The notes under the pieces are model-generated. The model was not told where the DNA came from and made no database searches. It saw nothing but the letters and a program-made list of their open reading frames with translations. 14,972 nucleotides of DNA. Source: Heritagella sp051881655. Its GTDB lineage: Bacteria; Bacillota; Clostridia; Oscillospirales; Acutalibacteraceae. Shown in pieces: positions 6,186 through 13,151 of the stretch; the first letter of the stretch is position 1; every line of letters starts with the position of its first letter. Location: positions 1 through 14,972 of the forward strand of contig JBJEQH010000075.1 in the NCBI GenBank assembly GCA_051881655.1. Reading direction: 5' to 3'. The position numbers were made by a program, and so were the translations under genes.

Positions 6186-6865
6186 CCCCGGGGGCACACG
6201 CGCATGCAGATACCGCACACGGCGCCGCGGCCGATATGCTGGAACTGGCGCTTCATGTACTGCGAGCAGCTTTCCGGCAGGAACAGCTCGCTGCGGGGCT
6301 TTCCGGGTTCCCAGAGTTCCCCGGTGATCGCCCCGGCCGGGCAGGCGTTCTGGCACAGGGTACAGCTGCCGCAGGGGCAGGGGAGCATCCGGTTTTCTTC
6401 CGCCAGGGGGCAGTCGGTGAACAGAGTGACCAACCGCACGCGGGGCCCCCATTGCCGGTGCAGGAACAGCGAGCTTTTTCCCACGCTGCCCAGCCCGGCC
6501 AGAACGGCGGCTTTTTTGTGGGAATACCGTCCCTGATAATTCCACCCGTCCAGGTTGATGCTCTGAGAAGCCCCGACGGCGATATACCGCCAGCCGTTTC
6601 TCTGCAGGAACTGGCCGGCCAGCAGGGTCAACCGGTCCAGCTGGGCATTGACCGTGCGGTAGTGGTGGAAATAGGTGTGCGTAGGGGCGTTGTCAATCTC
6701 ATCGACCACCGCGTCGGACAGGCGGATGACGACGGAAACCGCATAGGGAAGGCGGGGAAAAAACTCCCCGGCGTCCGGTGGAGCCGAAAAGCCCACATCG
6801 TCGGCACCCTGCAGAAGCAGAAGGTCCTGCAGGGAAGAGCGGAGAGAGAAAGCCGAATCATTCAT
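6173..6865 (-). CDS. QueG-like double 4Fe-4S cluster protein, substrate unknown
   Basis: This 230-residue protein resembles epoxyqueuosine reductase QueG in its AGLGSVGKSSL stretch (123-133) and its two ferredoxin-type cluster motifs: C165-x2-C168-x2-C171-x3-C175-P and C217-x2-C220-x3-C224-P. True QueG proteins are about 350-380 residues with a catalytic D..P..ER segment before AGLGW. Here the segment reads YQGRYSHKKAAVL, lacking both the Asp and the ER, and the C-terminal repeat domain is absent. I therefore call it a QueG-like oxidoreductase rather than QueG. ATG 6865 is chosen over the in-frame TTG at 6874 because AGGAG ends only 1 nt before the TTG but 10 nt before the ATG. It is head-to-head with queH, 64 bp away. 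Its stop codon abuts the YnzC stop. A redox role is likely; the substrate is unknown. Confidence 0.8.
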   Translation of the reverse strand: MNDSAFSLRSSLQDLLLLQGADDVGFSAPPDAGEFFPRLPYAVSVVIRLSDAVVDEIDNAPTHTYFHHYRTVNAQLDRLTLLAGQFLQRNGWRYIAVGASQSINLDGWNYQGRYSHKKAAVLAGLGSVGKSSLFLHRQWGPRVRLVTLFTDCPLAEENRMLPCPCGSCTLCQNACPAGAITGELWEPGKPRSELFLPESCSQYMKRQFQHIGRGAVCGICMRVCPRGKQP

Positions 6866-6929
6866 AAAAAGCAAACTCCTTTGTCAAAAGTGATTCCCAG
6901 AGAACTTGGGAGCAGGAGGGAGAGAACCC

Positions 6930-7574
6930 ATGCAGAAACGGAATTATCAAAAGGAAATGGAGGGCGTGATTGCTTCGCTTTCCGGGGATACTGCCCCGGG
7001 GCTGCTGCTGCACAGCTGCTGTGCTCCCTGCAGCAGCAGTGTGCTGGAAACACTGGCCGCCCATTTTTCCGTCACGCTTTTTTATTATAACCCCAATATT
7101 TTCCCGGAGGAAGAATACCAAAAACGGGTGCAGGAGCAAAAACGGCTGATTGCCGCCATGCCCCTTGTGCATCCGGTTTCCTTTTGGGCGGGGGAGTATG
7201 ATCCCCACCGGTTTTTCGGAGCGGTTCGGGGGCTGGAAAAAGAGCCGGAGGGCGGAAAGCGGTGCGAAGTGTGTTTCCGCCTTCGCCTGCAGCGGGCGGC
7301 ACAGGCCGCGGCGGAAAAGCAGTTTCCGTTTTTTACCACCACACTGACCGTCAGCCCGCTGAAAAATGCGCCGCTCCTCAATGCTATCGGGGAAGAAATG
7401 GGAAAAACATACGGGGTGCAGTGGCTGCCCTGCGACTTTAAGAAAAAAGAGGGCTATAAGCGCTCCATTACTTTGTCAAAGGAGTACGATCTGTACCGGC
7501 AGGATTACTGCGGCTGTGTGTTTTCTCAAAAGGAAAGGGAAGAAAACCGGCGGAAGAAGGAAGAATTGCTATGA
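6930..7574 (+). CDS. queH: Epoxyqueuosine reductase QueH
   Basis: QueH performs the last step of queuosine tRNA modification, reducing epoxyqueuosine to queuosine, and is the non-homologous replacement of QueG in many anaerobes. This 214-residue protein has all the family marks: HSCCAPCSS (28-36) with the adjacent cysteines C30-C31 and C34, YNPNIFPEEEYQKR (53-66), RCEVCF (111-116), FFTTTLTVSPLK (134-145), and DFKKKEGYKRSI leading to YCGCVFS (193-199). C112, C115, C194 and C196 are the further conserved cysteines. The start is ATG 6930 with GGAGGG 9 nt upstream, not the earlier TTG at 6906. The 3' end overlaps the permease start as ATGA. The QueG-like gene lies divergently upstream. No sharp promoter could be assigned in the 64-bp spacer. 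Confidence 0.95.
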   Translation: MQKRNYQKEMEGVIASLSGDTAPGLLLHSCCAPCSSSVLETLAAHFSVTLFYYNPNIFPEEEYQKRVQEQKRLIAAMPLVHPVSFWAGEYDPHRFFGAVRGLEKEPEGGKRCEVCFRLRLQRAAQAAAEKQFPFFTTTLTVSPLKNAPLLNAIGEEMGKTYGVQWLPCDFKKKEGYKRSITLSKEYDLYRQDYCGCVFSQKEREENRRKKEELL

Positions 7575-8695
7575 ATGGCCAGGCTGTCGTCTCTTTTCTG
7601 AAAAAGGAAGCCGTGCTGTGCCTTTCCTTTCTGGCGGCGCTGATCTCGGCGTTTCTGGTGCCGCCGGATGAGGAATATGGCGCATACATAGACGCCCGGG
7701 TGCTGATTCTGCTGTTCTGCCTGATGGCAGTGGTCAGCGGCTTTCGCGAAGCGGGAATTTTATCCCGGGTGTCCTCTTTTTTCCTCCGGCGGGCCGCATC
7801 CTCCCGCCGGTTGGGGCTTTCCCTGGTGCTGCTGTGTTTTTTCTGTTCGATGCTGCTGACCAACGATGTGGCGCTGCTCACCTTTGTTCCGCTGTGTATC
7901 GCGGTGATGCAGTCGGTTTGCCCCAGGGGTACAGCCATCACCGTGGTGCTGATGACCGTCGCCGCCAATCTGGGCAGCATGGCAACCCCGGTGGGAAACC
8001 CGCAGAACTTGTATCTCTACGGCTATTATCACTTAAATCCGGCCGAATTCTTTTCGGCCGTTCTTCCCACTGTGGGAATCAGTTTTCTTTTGCTGCTGGC
8101 TACCGGGCAACTGATTCCATCGGAAAAAATCCAGCCGGTGCTGCCCAATGGGGAAAGTGAAAAACCGGTGGAGAAAAAGCGGGCCGTGCTGTTTGGCGCA
8201 CTGTTTCTGCTGGCCCTTCTGGCGGTTCTGCGGGTGGTGCCGGAGTGGCCTCTGCTGGGGATCACCGTGGGAGTGCTGCTGCTCTTTTCCCGCCGCACGT
8301 TTTTGCGGGTGGACTGGGGACTGCTTCTGACCTTTGTGTTTTTCTTTGTCTTTGTGGGCAATCTGGGCCGGATGGAACCGGTGTATCAGGCGGCCGCCGC
8401 ATGGACAAAGGGCCGAGAACTGTGGTGCGGCCTTCTGCTCAGCCAGGGCATCAGCAATGTCCCGGCTGCCATGATGCTGGCGCCTTTCGCCGAAAACGGA
8501 AGAGCCCTGCTGCTGGGCGTGAATATCGGCGGGTTGGGCACGCTGGTGGCTTCTCTGGCCAGTCTGATTTCCATTAAATTGTATACGGCTAATCTCCCCG
8601 GAAAAGGGGGAAGGTATCTGCTGTTGTTTACGGCCGTCAATCTGCTGTTCCTTCTGCCGGTCACGGGGCTGGCGGTCTGGATGGGGTGGGCCTGA
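7571..8695 (+). CDS. Ion-transporter superfamily permease (ArsB/NhaD/SLC13-like)
   Basis: This 374-residue protein is very hydrophobic, with about ten likely membrane helices, and belongs to the ArsB/NhaD/SLC13 ion-transporter group. The two inverted half-site hairpins show: LLTNDVALLTFVPL (95-108) with ANLGSMATPVGNPQNL (132-147) in the first half, and ISNVPAAMMLAPF (294-306) with GVNIGGLGTLVAS (316-328) in the second. It is somewhat shorter than the usual 400-450 residues of the group, mainly in the central loop (181-205), which is basic and would be cytoplasmic. The substrate could be an anion, a dicarboxylate or sodium and cannot be told. The start overlaps the queH stop as ATGA, with AAGGAAG upstream, and the creatininase gene follows after 37 bp. 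Transport linked to queH is only suggested by position. Confidence 0.85.
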   Translation: MNGQAVVSFLKKEAVLCLSFLAALISAFLVPPDEEYGAYIDARVLILLFCLMAVVSGFREAGILSRVSSFFLRRAASSRRLGLSLVLLCFFCSMLLTNDVALLTFVPLCIAVMQSVCPRGTAITVVLMTVAANLGSMATPVGNPQNLYLYGYYHLNPAEFFSAVLPTVGISFLLLLATGQLIPSEKIQPVLPNGESEKPVEKKRAVLFGALFLLALLAVLRVVPEWPLLGITVGVLLLFSRRTFLRVDWGLLLTFVFFFVFVGNLGRMEPVYQAAAAWTKGRELWCGLLLSQGISNVPAAMMLAPFAENGRALLLGVNIGGLGTLVASLASLISIKLYTANLPGKGGRYLLLFTAVNLLFLLPVTGLAVWMGWA

Positions 8696-8732
8696 GTCTG
8701 TAAGAGCAAACAAAAAAGAGGAGGCAATTTTT

Positions 8733-9530
8733 ATGCGAATGGATCGAGTTTCCTGGGTGAAGGTGGAAGAATATCTGCGTTCCTCCCCCACGAAGGACAC
8801 GGTTTTGCTGGCCGTGGGCAGCCTGGAAAACCACGGCAAGCACATGCCGCTGGGAACCGATACGCTGATCCCCGACCGGATTCTGGAACTGATCGAGGAG
8901 AAATCGGAGGTGATGATCGCCCCCACCATTCCCTATGGGGCCACCGATTATCTGATGGGATTTCCCGGTACGGTCAGTCTGGGGACCGAGGGGCTGATCC
9001 AGGTACTCCGCGCCATTACCGATTCCCTGTACCGGTATGGGTTCCGCCGCTTTATCATCCTCAACGGCCACGGCGGCAATAAAAAGGCCATCGAGACCGT
9101 GGGCGTGGAGCTGCACAACCGCGGCGCCTGGCTGGCGGAAATGGATTGGTGGCTGCAGGCCGGTGAGCTCCATCCGGAGTGGAAGGACGGCCATGGCGGC
9201 GGGGAGGAAACCGCCGGGGTGCTGGCGGTGGATCCCTCGCTGGTGGACCCGCAGTGGCTGCAGGAGGGACAGAACCTGAAAAACGATGCCACCGATGCTT
9301 TCCCTACCCAGGGATTCCACTCGGTCTGTTATCAGGGGGCCTCGGTCATTCTCCCGCGGGAAGTGCACCATTACTCGGATAACGGATGGATCGCCCGGCT
9401 GGCGCCCACCCAGGCCACCGAAGAATGGGGCCGCGAGATGCTGCAGACCATGGCAGATTATTATGCGGCCTTTATCCGCGAGTTCTCCCGGATTCCCTTG
9501 CCGGAGCCGAAGCACAACGCCAGTACCTGA
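8733..9530 (+). CDS. Creatininase-family metal-dependent amidohydrolase
   Basis: This 265-residue protein belongs to the creatininase/MftE/ArfB-type family of metal hydrolases that cut small cyclic or linear amides. The metal-site motifs are present: SLENHGKHMPLGTDT (30-44) with E32, H34 and D43; NGHGGN (111-116) with H113; and GHGGGEETAGVLA (153-165) with E158/E159, the counterpart of the HAGxxET motif. Creatininase itself usually reads E-x-H-G-x-H-L-P-L; the N in ENHGKHMP is a mild variant. GAGGAGG lies 8 nt before ATG 8733; an ATG two codons later is less well placed. It follows the permease by 37 bp, probably in one transcript, and converges on the SLOG gene with only 4 bp between stop codons. 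The substrate is unknown. Confidence 0.9.
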   Translation: MRMDRVSWVKVEEYLRSSPTKDTVLLAVGSLENHGKHMPLGTDTLIPDRILELIEEKSEVMIAPTIPYGATDYLMGFPGTVSLGTEGLIQVLRAITDSLYRYGFRRFIILNGHGGNKKAIETVGVELHNRGAWLAEMDWWLQAGELHPEWKDGHGGGEETAGVLAVDPSLVDPQWLQEGQNLKNDATDAFPTQGFHSVCYQGASVILPREVHHYSDNGWIARLAPTQATEEWGREMLQTMADYYAAFIREFSRIPLPEPKHNAST

Positions 9531-9534
9531 GCGT

Positions 9535-10098
9535 TTATTCCATGGGCGGAAGGATAAACCGCGCCTGGGCCGGGAATCCGCTTTTCAGGGCTTTGCAGTC
9601 GATCAGAACGATGGGCTTTTCTTTTTTCAGGGCGTAGTGGACGGTGTATCCGGTGCCGCCGCTGCTCTCACCGTCATAAACAGCCAGCAGCAGGTCACAG
9701 CGGTCCACCAGTACCCGGTCGCGCATTTGCATACAGCCGGAAAAATAAAACGGCGATAGCGTTTCCGTGGAATCAGCCTGCCCGCAAAGGCGGCGGTACT
9801 GCTCTTTTTCCTCCCGGTTCCACCGGTTCTCCTGCCCCACACAGGGGAGAATGCAGGAGAGAGTGAGGGGAAATCCTTGTTCCTTCAAAGCCAGCACCTC
9901 CTGGGCGGCCCAGGTATCCACCCCCAGGGCCATTCCGGTTAAAAAGTGGGTGGCTCCGTTTTCCCTGTGGAGGCGGAGGATCTGTTCGCGCAGTGTCCGG
10001 CGCAGGGCGAGCAGATGGGGGTCATTCCCGCCGGAAAAAGAAAAATACCGCGGGCGGTGGCCCGTAAAAGCGACCGTACGGGCGAGCAGAGAGGCCAT
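9535..10098 (-). CDS. SLOG-domain protein, YpsA/DUF1273-like
   Basis: This 187-residue cytoplasmic protein has the SLOG (Rossmann-like, DprA/LOG related) pattern: AFTGHRP (10-16), LTGMALGVDTWAAQ (53-66), MRDRVLVDRCDLLLAVYDGE (125-144), then SGGTGYTVHYA (146-156). These are hallmarks of the YpsA/DUF1273 group. In Bacillus and Staphylococcus YpsA is linked to cell division control and in general the fold binds nucleotide-like ligands; neither is shown here. The open frame extends upstream to 10269, but ATG 10098 has AGGAG 7 nt before it and the protein begins there as family members do, so the extension is dropped. It converges on the creatininase gene and diverges from YitT. Confidence 0.88.
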   Translation of the reverse strand: MASLLARTVAFTGHRPRYFSFSGGNDPHLLALRRTLREQILRLHRENGATHFLTGMALGVDTWAAQEVLALKEQGFPLTLSCILPCVGQENRWNREEKEQYRRLCGQADSTETLSPFYFSGCMQMRDRVLVDRCDLLLAVYDGESSGGTGYTVHYALKKEKPIVLIDCKALKSGFPAQARFILPPME

Positions 10099-10135
10099 AT
10101 AAAAGCTCCTTTCCGGTTTGAAGGTCTTATCAATC

Positions 10136-10141
10136 AGTATA
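10136..10141 (-). promoter_or_regulatory. Probable -10 element of the SLOG gene
   Basis: On the minus strand TATACT (10141-10136) lies about 37 nt before the start codon. The -35 region at 17 bp is weak (TTTTCT). The surrounding GCTATACTGAT resembles other -10 sites in this window. Confidence 0.5.
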
Positions 10142-10201
10142 GCGCAGATTTGGCCGAAAGAAAACAGAAAAATTCTGTATGGATCATGGAGGAGAGTAAA
10201 A

Positions 10202-11071
10202 ATGGAGAAAGAGAAGTTCCATTCCATGCGAAGAAATGTGTTGGAATATGGGATTCTGACCGGTTCCACCCTGTTGCTGATTGTGGGGGTCTACTTTTTT
10301 AAATTTCCCAACCATTTTAGTTTCGGCGGGGTAAGCGGCCTTGCGGTTGTGCTCAGTGCGGTCTTTCCGTTATCCGCCAGCACCATCAATATGCTTGTCA
10401 ATGCTCTGCTGCTGGTATTGGGTTTCCTCTTTTTGGGGCGGGATTTTGGGATCAAAACCGTCTATGTCACGGTTCTCAATTCCCTGGGCCTTCAGGCGAT
10501 GGAAATCTGGTTTCCGATGGAGTATCCCATCACCGACCAGCCGCTGCTGGAGCTGGTGTTTGCCATTCTTCTGCCGGCATTCAGCGCGGCGCTGCTGTTT
10601 AATATCGGCGCTTCCAGCGGCGGAACCGATATCATCGCCATGATTCTGCGAAAGCACAGCTCGGTGAATATCGGAACCGCTCTGCTGATCGTGGATACCA
10701 CTGTTACCGTGGCGGCCCTGTTTGTATTCGGAATGGAAACCGGACTGTACTCCATTTTGGGCCTGCTGGCCAAATCGCTGGTCATTGACAATGTGATCGA
10801 GAGCATCAATACCTGCAAGTATTTTACCATTGTCTGCGAACACCCCGAGCCCATCTGCGATTTTATTCATAAAAATCTGCACCGGGGCGCCACCCTGTAT
10901 CATGCCGAGGGTTCCTATACCCATGGGCAGAAAACAGTGATTCTGACCGTGATGAAGCGCAGCCAGGCCGTGCAGCTGCGCAACTTTGTGCGCATCCACG
11001 AGCCGCACGCATTCATCACCATTACCAACAGCAGCGAGATCATCGGCAAGGGCTTTCACGGCTTTAATTAA
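10202..11071 (+). CDS. YitT-family membrane protein with C-terminal DUF2179 domain
   Basis: This 289-residue protein is a YitT (DUF161/DUF2179) family member, widespread in Firmicutes and without an assigned biochemical function. The N-terminal two thirds contain about five or six hydrophobic helices (for example 17-33, 46-59, 63-75, 119-137 and 156-174) with the family marks FSFGGVSGLAV (40-50) and FNIGASSGGTDIIAMI (137-152). From about residue 210 there is a soluble, ferredoxin-like DUF2179 domain (YFTIVCEHPEPICDFI, then GATLYHAEGSYTH). ATG 10202 has GGAGGAG 7 nt upstream; an open frame back to 10118 is discarded because it lacks a ribosome site and covers the promoter of the divergent gene. 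No convincing promoter of its own is seen in the 103-bp spacer. Confidence 0.93.
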   Translation: MEKEKFHSMRRNVLEYGILTGSTLLLIVGVYFFKFPNHFSFGGVSGLAVVLSAVFPLSASTINMLVNALLLVLGFLFLGRDFGIKTVYVTVLNSLGLQAMEIWFPMEYPITDQPLLELVFAILLPAFSAALLFNIGASSGGTDIIAMILRKHSSVNIGTALLIVDTTVTVAALFVFGMETGLYSILGLLAKSLVIDNVIESINTCKYFTIVCEHPEPICDFIHKNLHRGATLYHAEGSYTHGQKTVILTVMKRSQAVQLRNFVRIHEPHAFITITNSSEIIGKGFHGFN

Positions 11072-11089
11072 ACCCAAGGCCGGTGCGGC

Positions 11090-11118
11090 TTGCATTTTTG
11101 TGTAATCCCCTTTATAAT
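11090..11118 (+). promoter_or_regulatory. Promoter of the DegV-family gene
   Basis: TTGCAT (11090-11095) is separated by 17 bp from a perfect TATAAT (11113-11118). It leaves a leader of about 67 nt that contains a 6-bp stem (TTCCTG 11150-11155 with CAGGAA 11162-11167) just before the ribosome site. Confidence 0.72.
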
Positions 11119-11191
11119 AAAAGAACATGTACGGAAAGAACAAGCCGGTTTCCTGTAAAATCAGGAAGTTTGCAGGCAGGAGGGAATACTT

Positions 11192-12070
11192 TTGAATCAA
11201 TTTGTGATTTGTACGGACGCGACCTGTGATTTTACTCCCGATCTCGTGGAAAAACTGGGAGTGACCGTTTTTCCCATGGAGTTTTTGCTGGACGGGATTG
11301 CCTACCATCATTATCCGGATGCCAGAGAAATGTCGATGGATGAGTTTTACACCCTGGTGAAAAGCGGAAAAATGCCCACGACCACCCAGATCAGCCGGGT
11401 GATTTACGAGGAATTTTTTGAGGAACAGGCAAAAGCCGGGCGGGATGTGCTGTATGTGGCCTTTTCCTCGGCGCTTTCCAGTACATGGGAGTCCTCCTGT
11501 CAGGTTGCACAGGAGATCATGGAGCGCTACCCCGGCCGCCAGATTTGCTGCGTGGATTCCCGCTGTGCCAGCTTGGGAGAGGGAATGCTCGTGATGAAAG
11601 CGGTGGAGATGCAAAAAGAGGGTGCTTCCCTGCAGGAGACCGCCGACTATCTCACCGGGATGCGGGACCGGGTGGACCACTGGGTTCTGGTGGACGATCT
11701 GAAGCATCTGCACCGCGGCGGACGGATTCCCAAAGCGACGGCGATCGCCGGAACGGCTCTGGGGATTAAGCCCATCATCCATATTGACTATGAGGGGCGC
11801 CTGATTCCCTGCGACAAGGTGCGCGGGCGCAAAAAGGGCTGTGATTACATTCTGGAAAAGGCCAGGGCCCGTTGGGTATCGAAGGAGCACGAAACCGTGT
11901 ATGTGGTTCATACCCACTGTGCCGAGGAGGCCAAAGAGATGGCGGCCCGCGTTCGCAGCGAGATGAAGTGCAAAGATGTGCAGATCTACGAGGTGGGCCC
12001 GATTATCGGGGCACACACCGGGGCAGGACTGCTGGCCCTTCTGTATATGACAGACAGCAAAACGATTTAA
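11192..12070 (+). CDS. DegV-family fatty-acid-binding protein
   Basis: This 292-residue cytoplasmic protein is a full-length DegV (FakB-like) member. The family binds a fatty acid and, in the Fak system, presents it to the kinase FakA. Typical features are CTDATCDFTPDLVEKLGVTV (7-26), TTTQIS (63-68, the place of the TSQPS lipid-head-group loop), FSSALSSTW (91-99), and a DDLKHLHRGGRI stretch (167-178) before the GIKPI motif. The start is a TTG at 11192, set by AGGAGGG 7 nt upstream and the family's normal N-terminus. It has its own promoter and a 3' hairpin. No fakA-like gene is in the window. Firmicutes often carry several DegV paralogs, so no symbol is given. Confidence 0.94.
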   Translation: MNQFVICTDATCDFTPDLVEKLGVTVFPMEFLLDGIAYHHYPDAREMSMDEFYTLVKSGKMPTTTQISRVIYEEFFEEQAKAGRDVLYVAFSSALSSTWESSCQVAQEIMERYPGRQICCVDSRCASLGEGMLVMKAVEMQKEGASLQETADYLTGMRDRVDHWVLVDDLKHLHRGGRIPKATAIAGTALGIKPIIHIDYEGRLIPCDKVRGRKKGCDYILEKARARWVSKEHETVYVVHTHCAEEAKEMAARVRSEMKCKDVQIYEVGPIIGAHTGAGLLALLYMTDSKTI

Positions 12071-12073
12071 AGA

Positions 12074-12112
12074 AAAGCCGGTCTTCCTGTTTGGGGGAAA
12101 GACCGGCTTTCT
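12074..12112 (+). terminator. Strong hairpin after the DegV gene, terminator or attenuator
   Basis: AAAGCCGGTC (12074-12083) pairs perfectly with GACCGGCTTT (12101-12110), and TT-CC/GG-AA extends it inward. The downstream T tract is only TTT-C-T, so termination may be partial and the following small gene may be reached by read-through. Confidence 0.65.
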
Positions 12113-12130
12113 GCAGAGGGGGAAAATGGG

Positions 12131-12286
12131 ATGAATCCGCTGGAAGCCCTTTTGCTGGCCTACAGCCGCGGGCAGCGGGAAAAACCGGTACGCCGCAAAG
12201 GGGCGGCGGTTTTTCTGCTGCTTTTGGGAGTGGGATTGTTCTGGAGAAAAAGGAAAAAACGGCGGGCGGTAAAACCGGCCGGCTGA
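12131..12286 (+). CDS. Small cationic single-pass membrane peptide, 51 residues
   Basis: An ATG at 12131 opens 51 codons ending in TGA at 12284-12286. The peptide has a soluble N-terminus (MNPLEALLLAYSRGQREKPV), a basic RRK, one hydrophobic segment at residues 24-38 (GAAVFLLLLGVGLFW), and a strongly basic tail (RKRKKRRAVK). This is the layout of a single-span membrane protein with a cytoplasmic basic end. A GAGGGGG ribosome-like site ends about 8 nt upstream. It lies between the DegV hairpin and the TIM-barrel gene, which starts 22 bp after its stop. I recognise no family. The transmembrane plus basic pattern argues against a chance frame, but expression is unproven. Confidence 0.6.
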   Translation: MNPLEALLLAYSRGQREKPVRRKGAAVFLLLLGVGLFWRKRKKRRAVKPAG

Positions 12287-12308
12287 GAAGATTTGGGAGG
12301 TGCCTGAG

Positions 12309-13151
12309 ATGAGAGTGGGAGTGATGGTTCCCCATGGAAACGGGGAGGAGATGCAGGGGCGTTTTGCGGCAATCCGCCGCGAGGGATTTTCCTCCTGCCA
12401 ACTGGTCTCTTGGGATCCTGCCCTTTGGACCGCAGAGAACGCACAGGCTGTGCAGGCGGCCTGCCGGGATACGGGGGTGACCCTCTCCGCTTTCTGGTGC
12501 GGATGGGAGGGCCCAAAGGTGTGGGATTTTTACGGCGGACAGGAAACGCTGGGGCTGGTGCCGCCGGCGTACCGGTTTGTCCGGATGAAGAATCTGATGG
12601 ACGGGGCGGACTATGCAGTGCGGCTGGGGGTTCGGGACGTGGTCAGCCATATGGGCTATATTCCGGAAAACCCCTATGATCCCGCATACAGCGGTTTTAT
12701 TCAGGCGATGAAAGAGGTGGCCGGCCATCTGCGGAAAAACGGTCAGTTTCTTCTGTTTGAGAGCGGACAGGAGACACCGGTGACCCTGCTGCGCACTTTT
12801 GAGGATATCGGCTGTGAAAATCTGGGGGTCAACCTGGATACCGCCAATCTGATCCTGTACGGGAAGGCCAATCCGGTGGATGCCCTGTGTGTGATCGGCA
12901 AATGGGTGCGCGGTGTTCACGCGAAGGACGGACTCTATCCCGTGAACGGACGGGAATTGGGACAGGAGGTTCCTATCGGTCAGGGGAAAGTGGACTTTGC
13001 CCGCTTTATCCACGAGCTGGCCGTGCTGGGCTATGACGGGGATCTGACCATCGAGCGGGAAATCGAGGGGGAAGAACAGATCCGCGATATCCGGGCGGCC
13101 CGGGACTATCTGGAAAACCTGATTCAAAAGGAGGCGGGGGTTCATGCTTAA
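12309..13151 (+). CDS. Sugar phosphate isomerase/epimerase-like TIM-barrel protein
   Basis: This 280-residue protein is a xylose-isomerase-like TIM barrel (AP endonuclease family 2 fold). The usual four metal ligands can be read: E151 in LLFESG, D177 in VNLDTAN, H204 in GVHAKDG and E249 in TIERE. It also has the GQGKVDFARFIHEL and GYDGDLTIE signatures at the C-terminal strands. The family isomerises or epimerises keto sugars and inositol derivatives; the exact substrate is unknown. An upstream GTG at 12300 is in frame, but GGGAGG (12295-12300) would overlap it and lies 8 nt before ATG 12309, so the ATG is chosen. Its last 8 bases overlap the Gfo/Idh/MocA gene, pointing to a joint catabolic step. 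Confidence 0.9.
   Translation: MRVGVMVPHGNGEEMQGRFAAIRREGFSSCQLVSWDPALWTAENAQAVQAACRDTGVTLSAFWCGWEGPKVWDFYGGQETLGLVPPAYRFVRMKNLMDGADYAVRLGVRDVVSHMGYIPENPYDPAYSGFIQAMKEVAGHLRKNGQFLLFESGQETPVTLLRTFEDIGCENLGVNLDTANLILYGKANPVDALCVIGKWVRGVHAKDGLYPVNGRELGQEVPIGQGKVDFARFIHELAVLGYDGDLTIEREIEGEEQIRDIRAARDYLENLIQKEAGVHA

Noticed and set aside
6882..6887. TTGACA on the minus strand upstream of the QueG-like gene
   Set aside because: A -10 at 17 bp would fall at or inside the coding start, so it cannot serve that gene.
6876..7484. Similar TTTGTCAAA blocks near 6880 and 7473
   Set aside because: The second lies inside the conserved LSKEYDLYRQ coding part of queH; the match is short and fits chance.
9533..9559. 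GTTTATtCC / GGATAAAC hairpin at the convergent creatininase-SLOG ends
   Set aside because: It has a bulge, lacks a T tract on either strand and lies mostly inside the SLOG coding end; not called as a terminator.
11072..11100. AAGGCC...GGCTT followed by a T run after YitT
   Set aside because: The stem is only about 5 bp with a bulge; the T run overlaps the spacer of the DegV promoter.
10370..12016. 548-codon open frame on the minus strand across YitT and DegV
   Set aside because: It spans two well-identified genes and their promoter region, with a His/Gln-rich composition typical of an antisense shadow.
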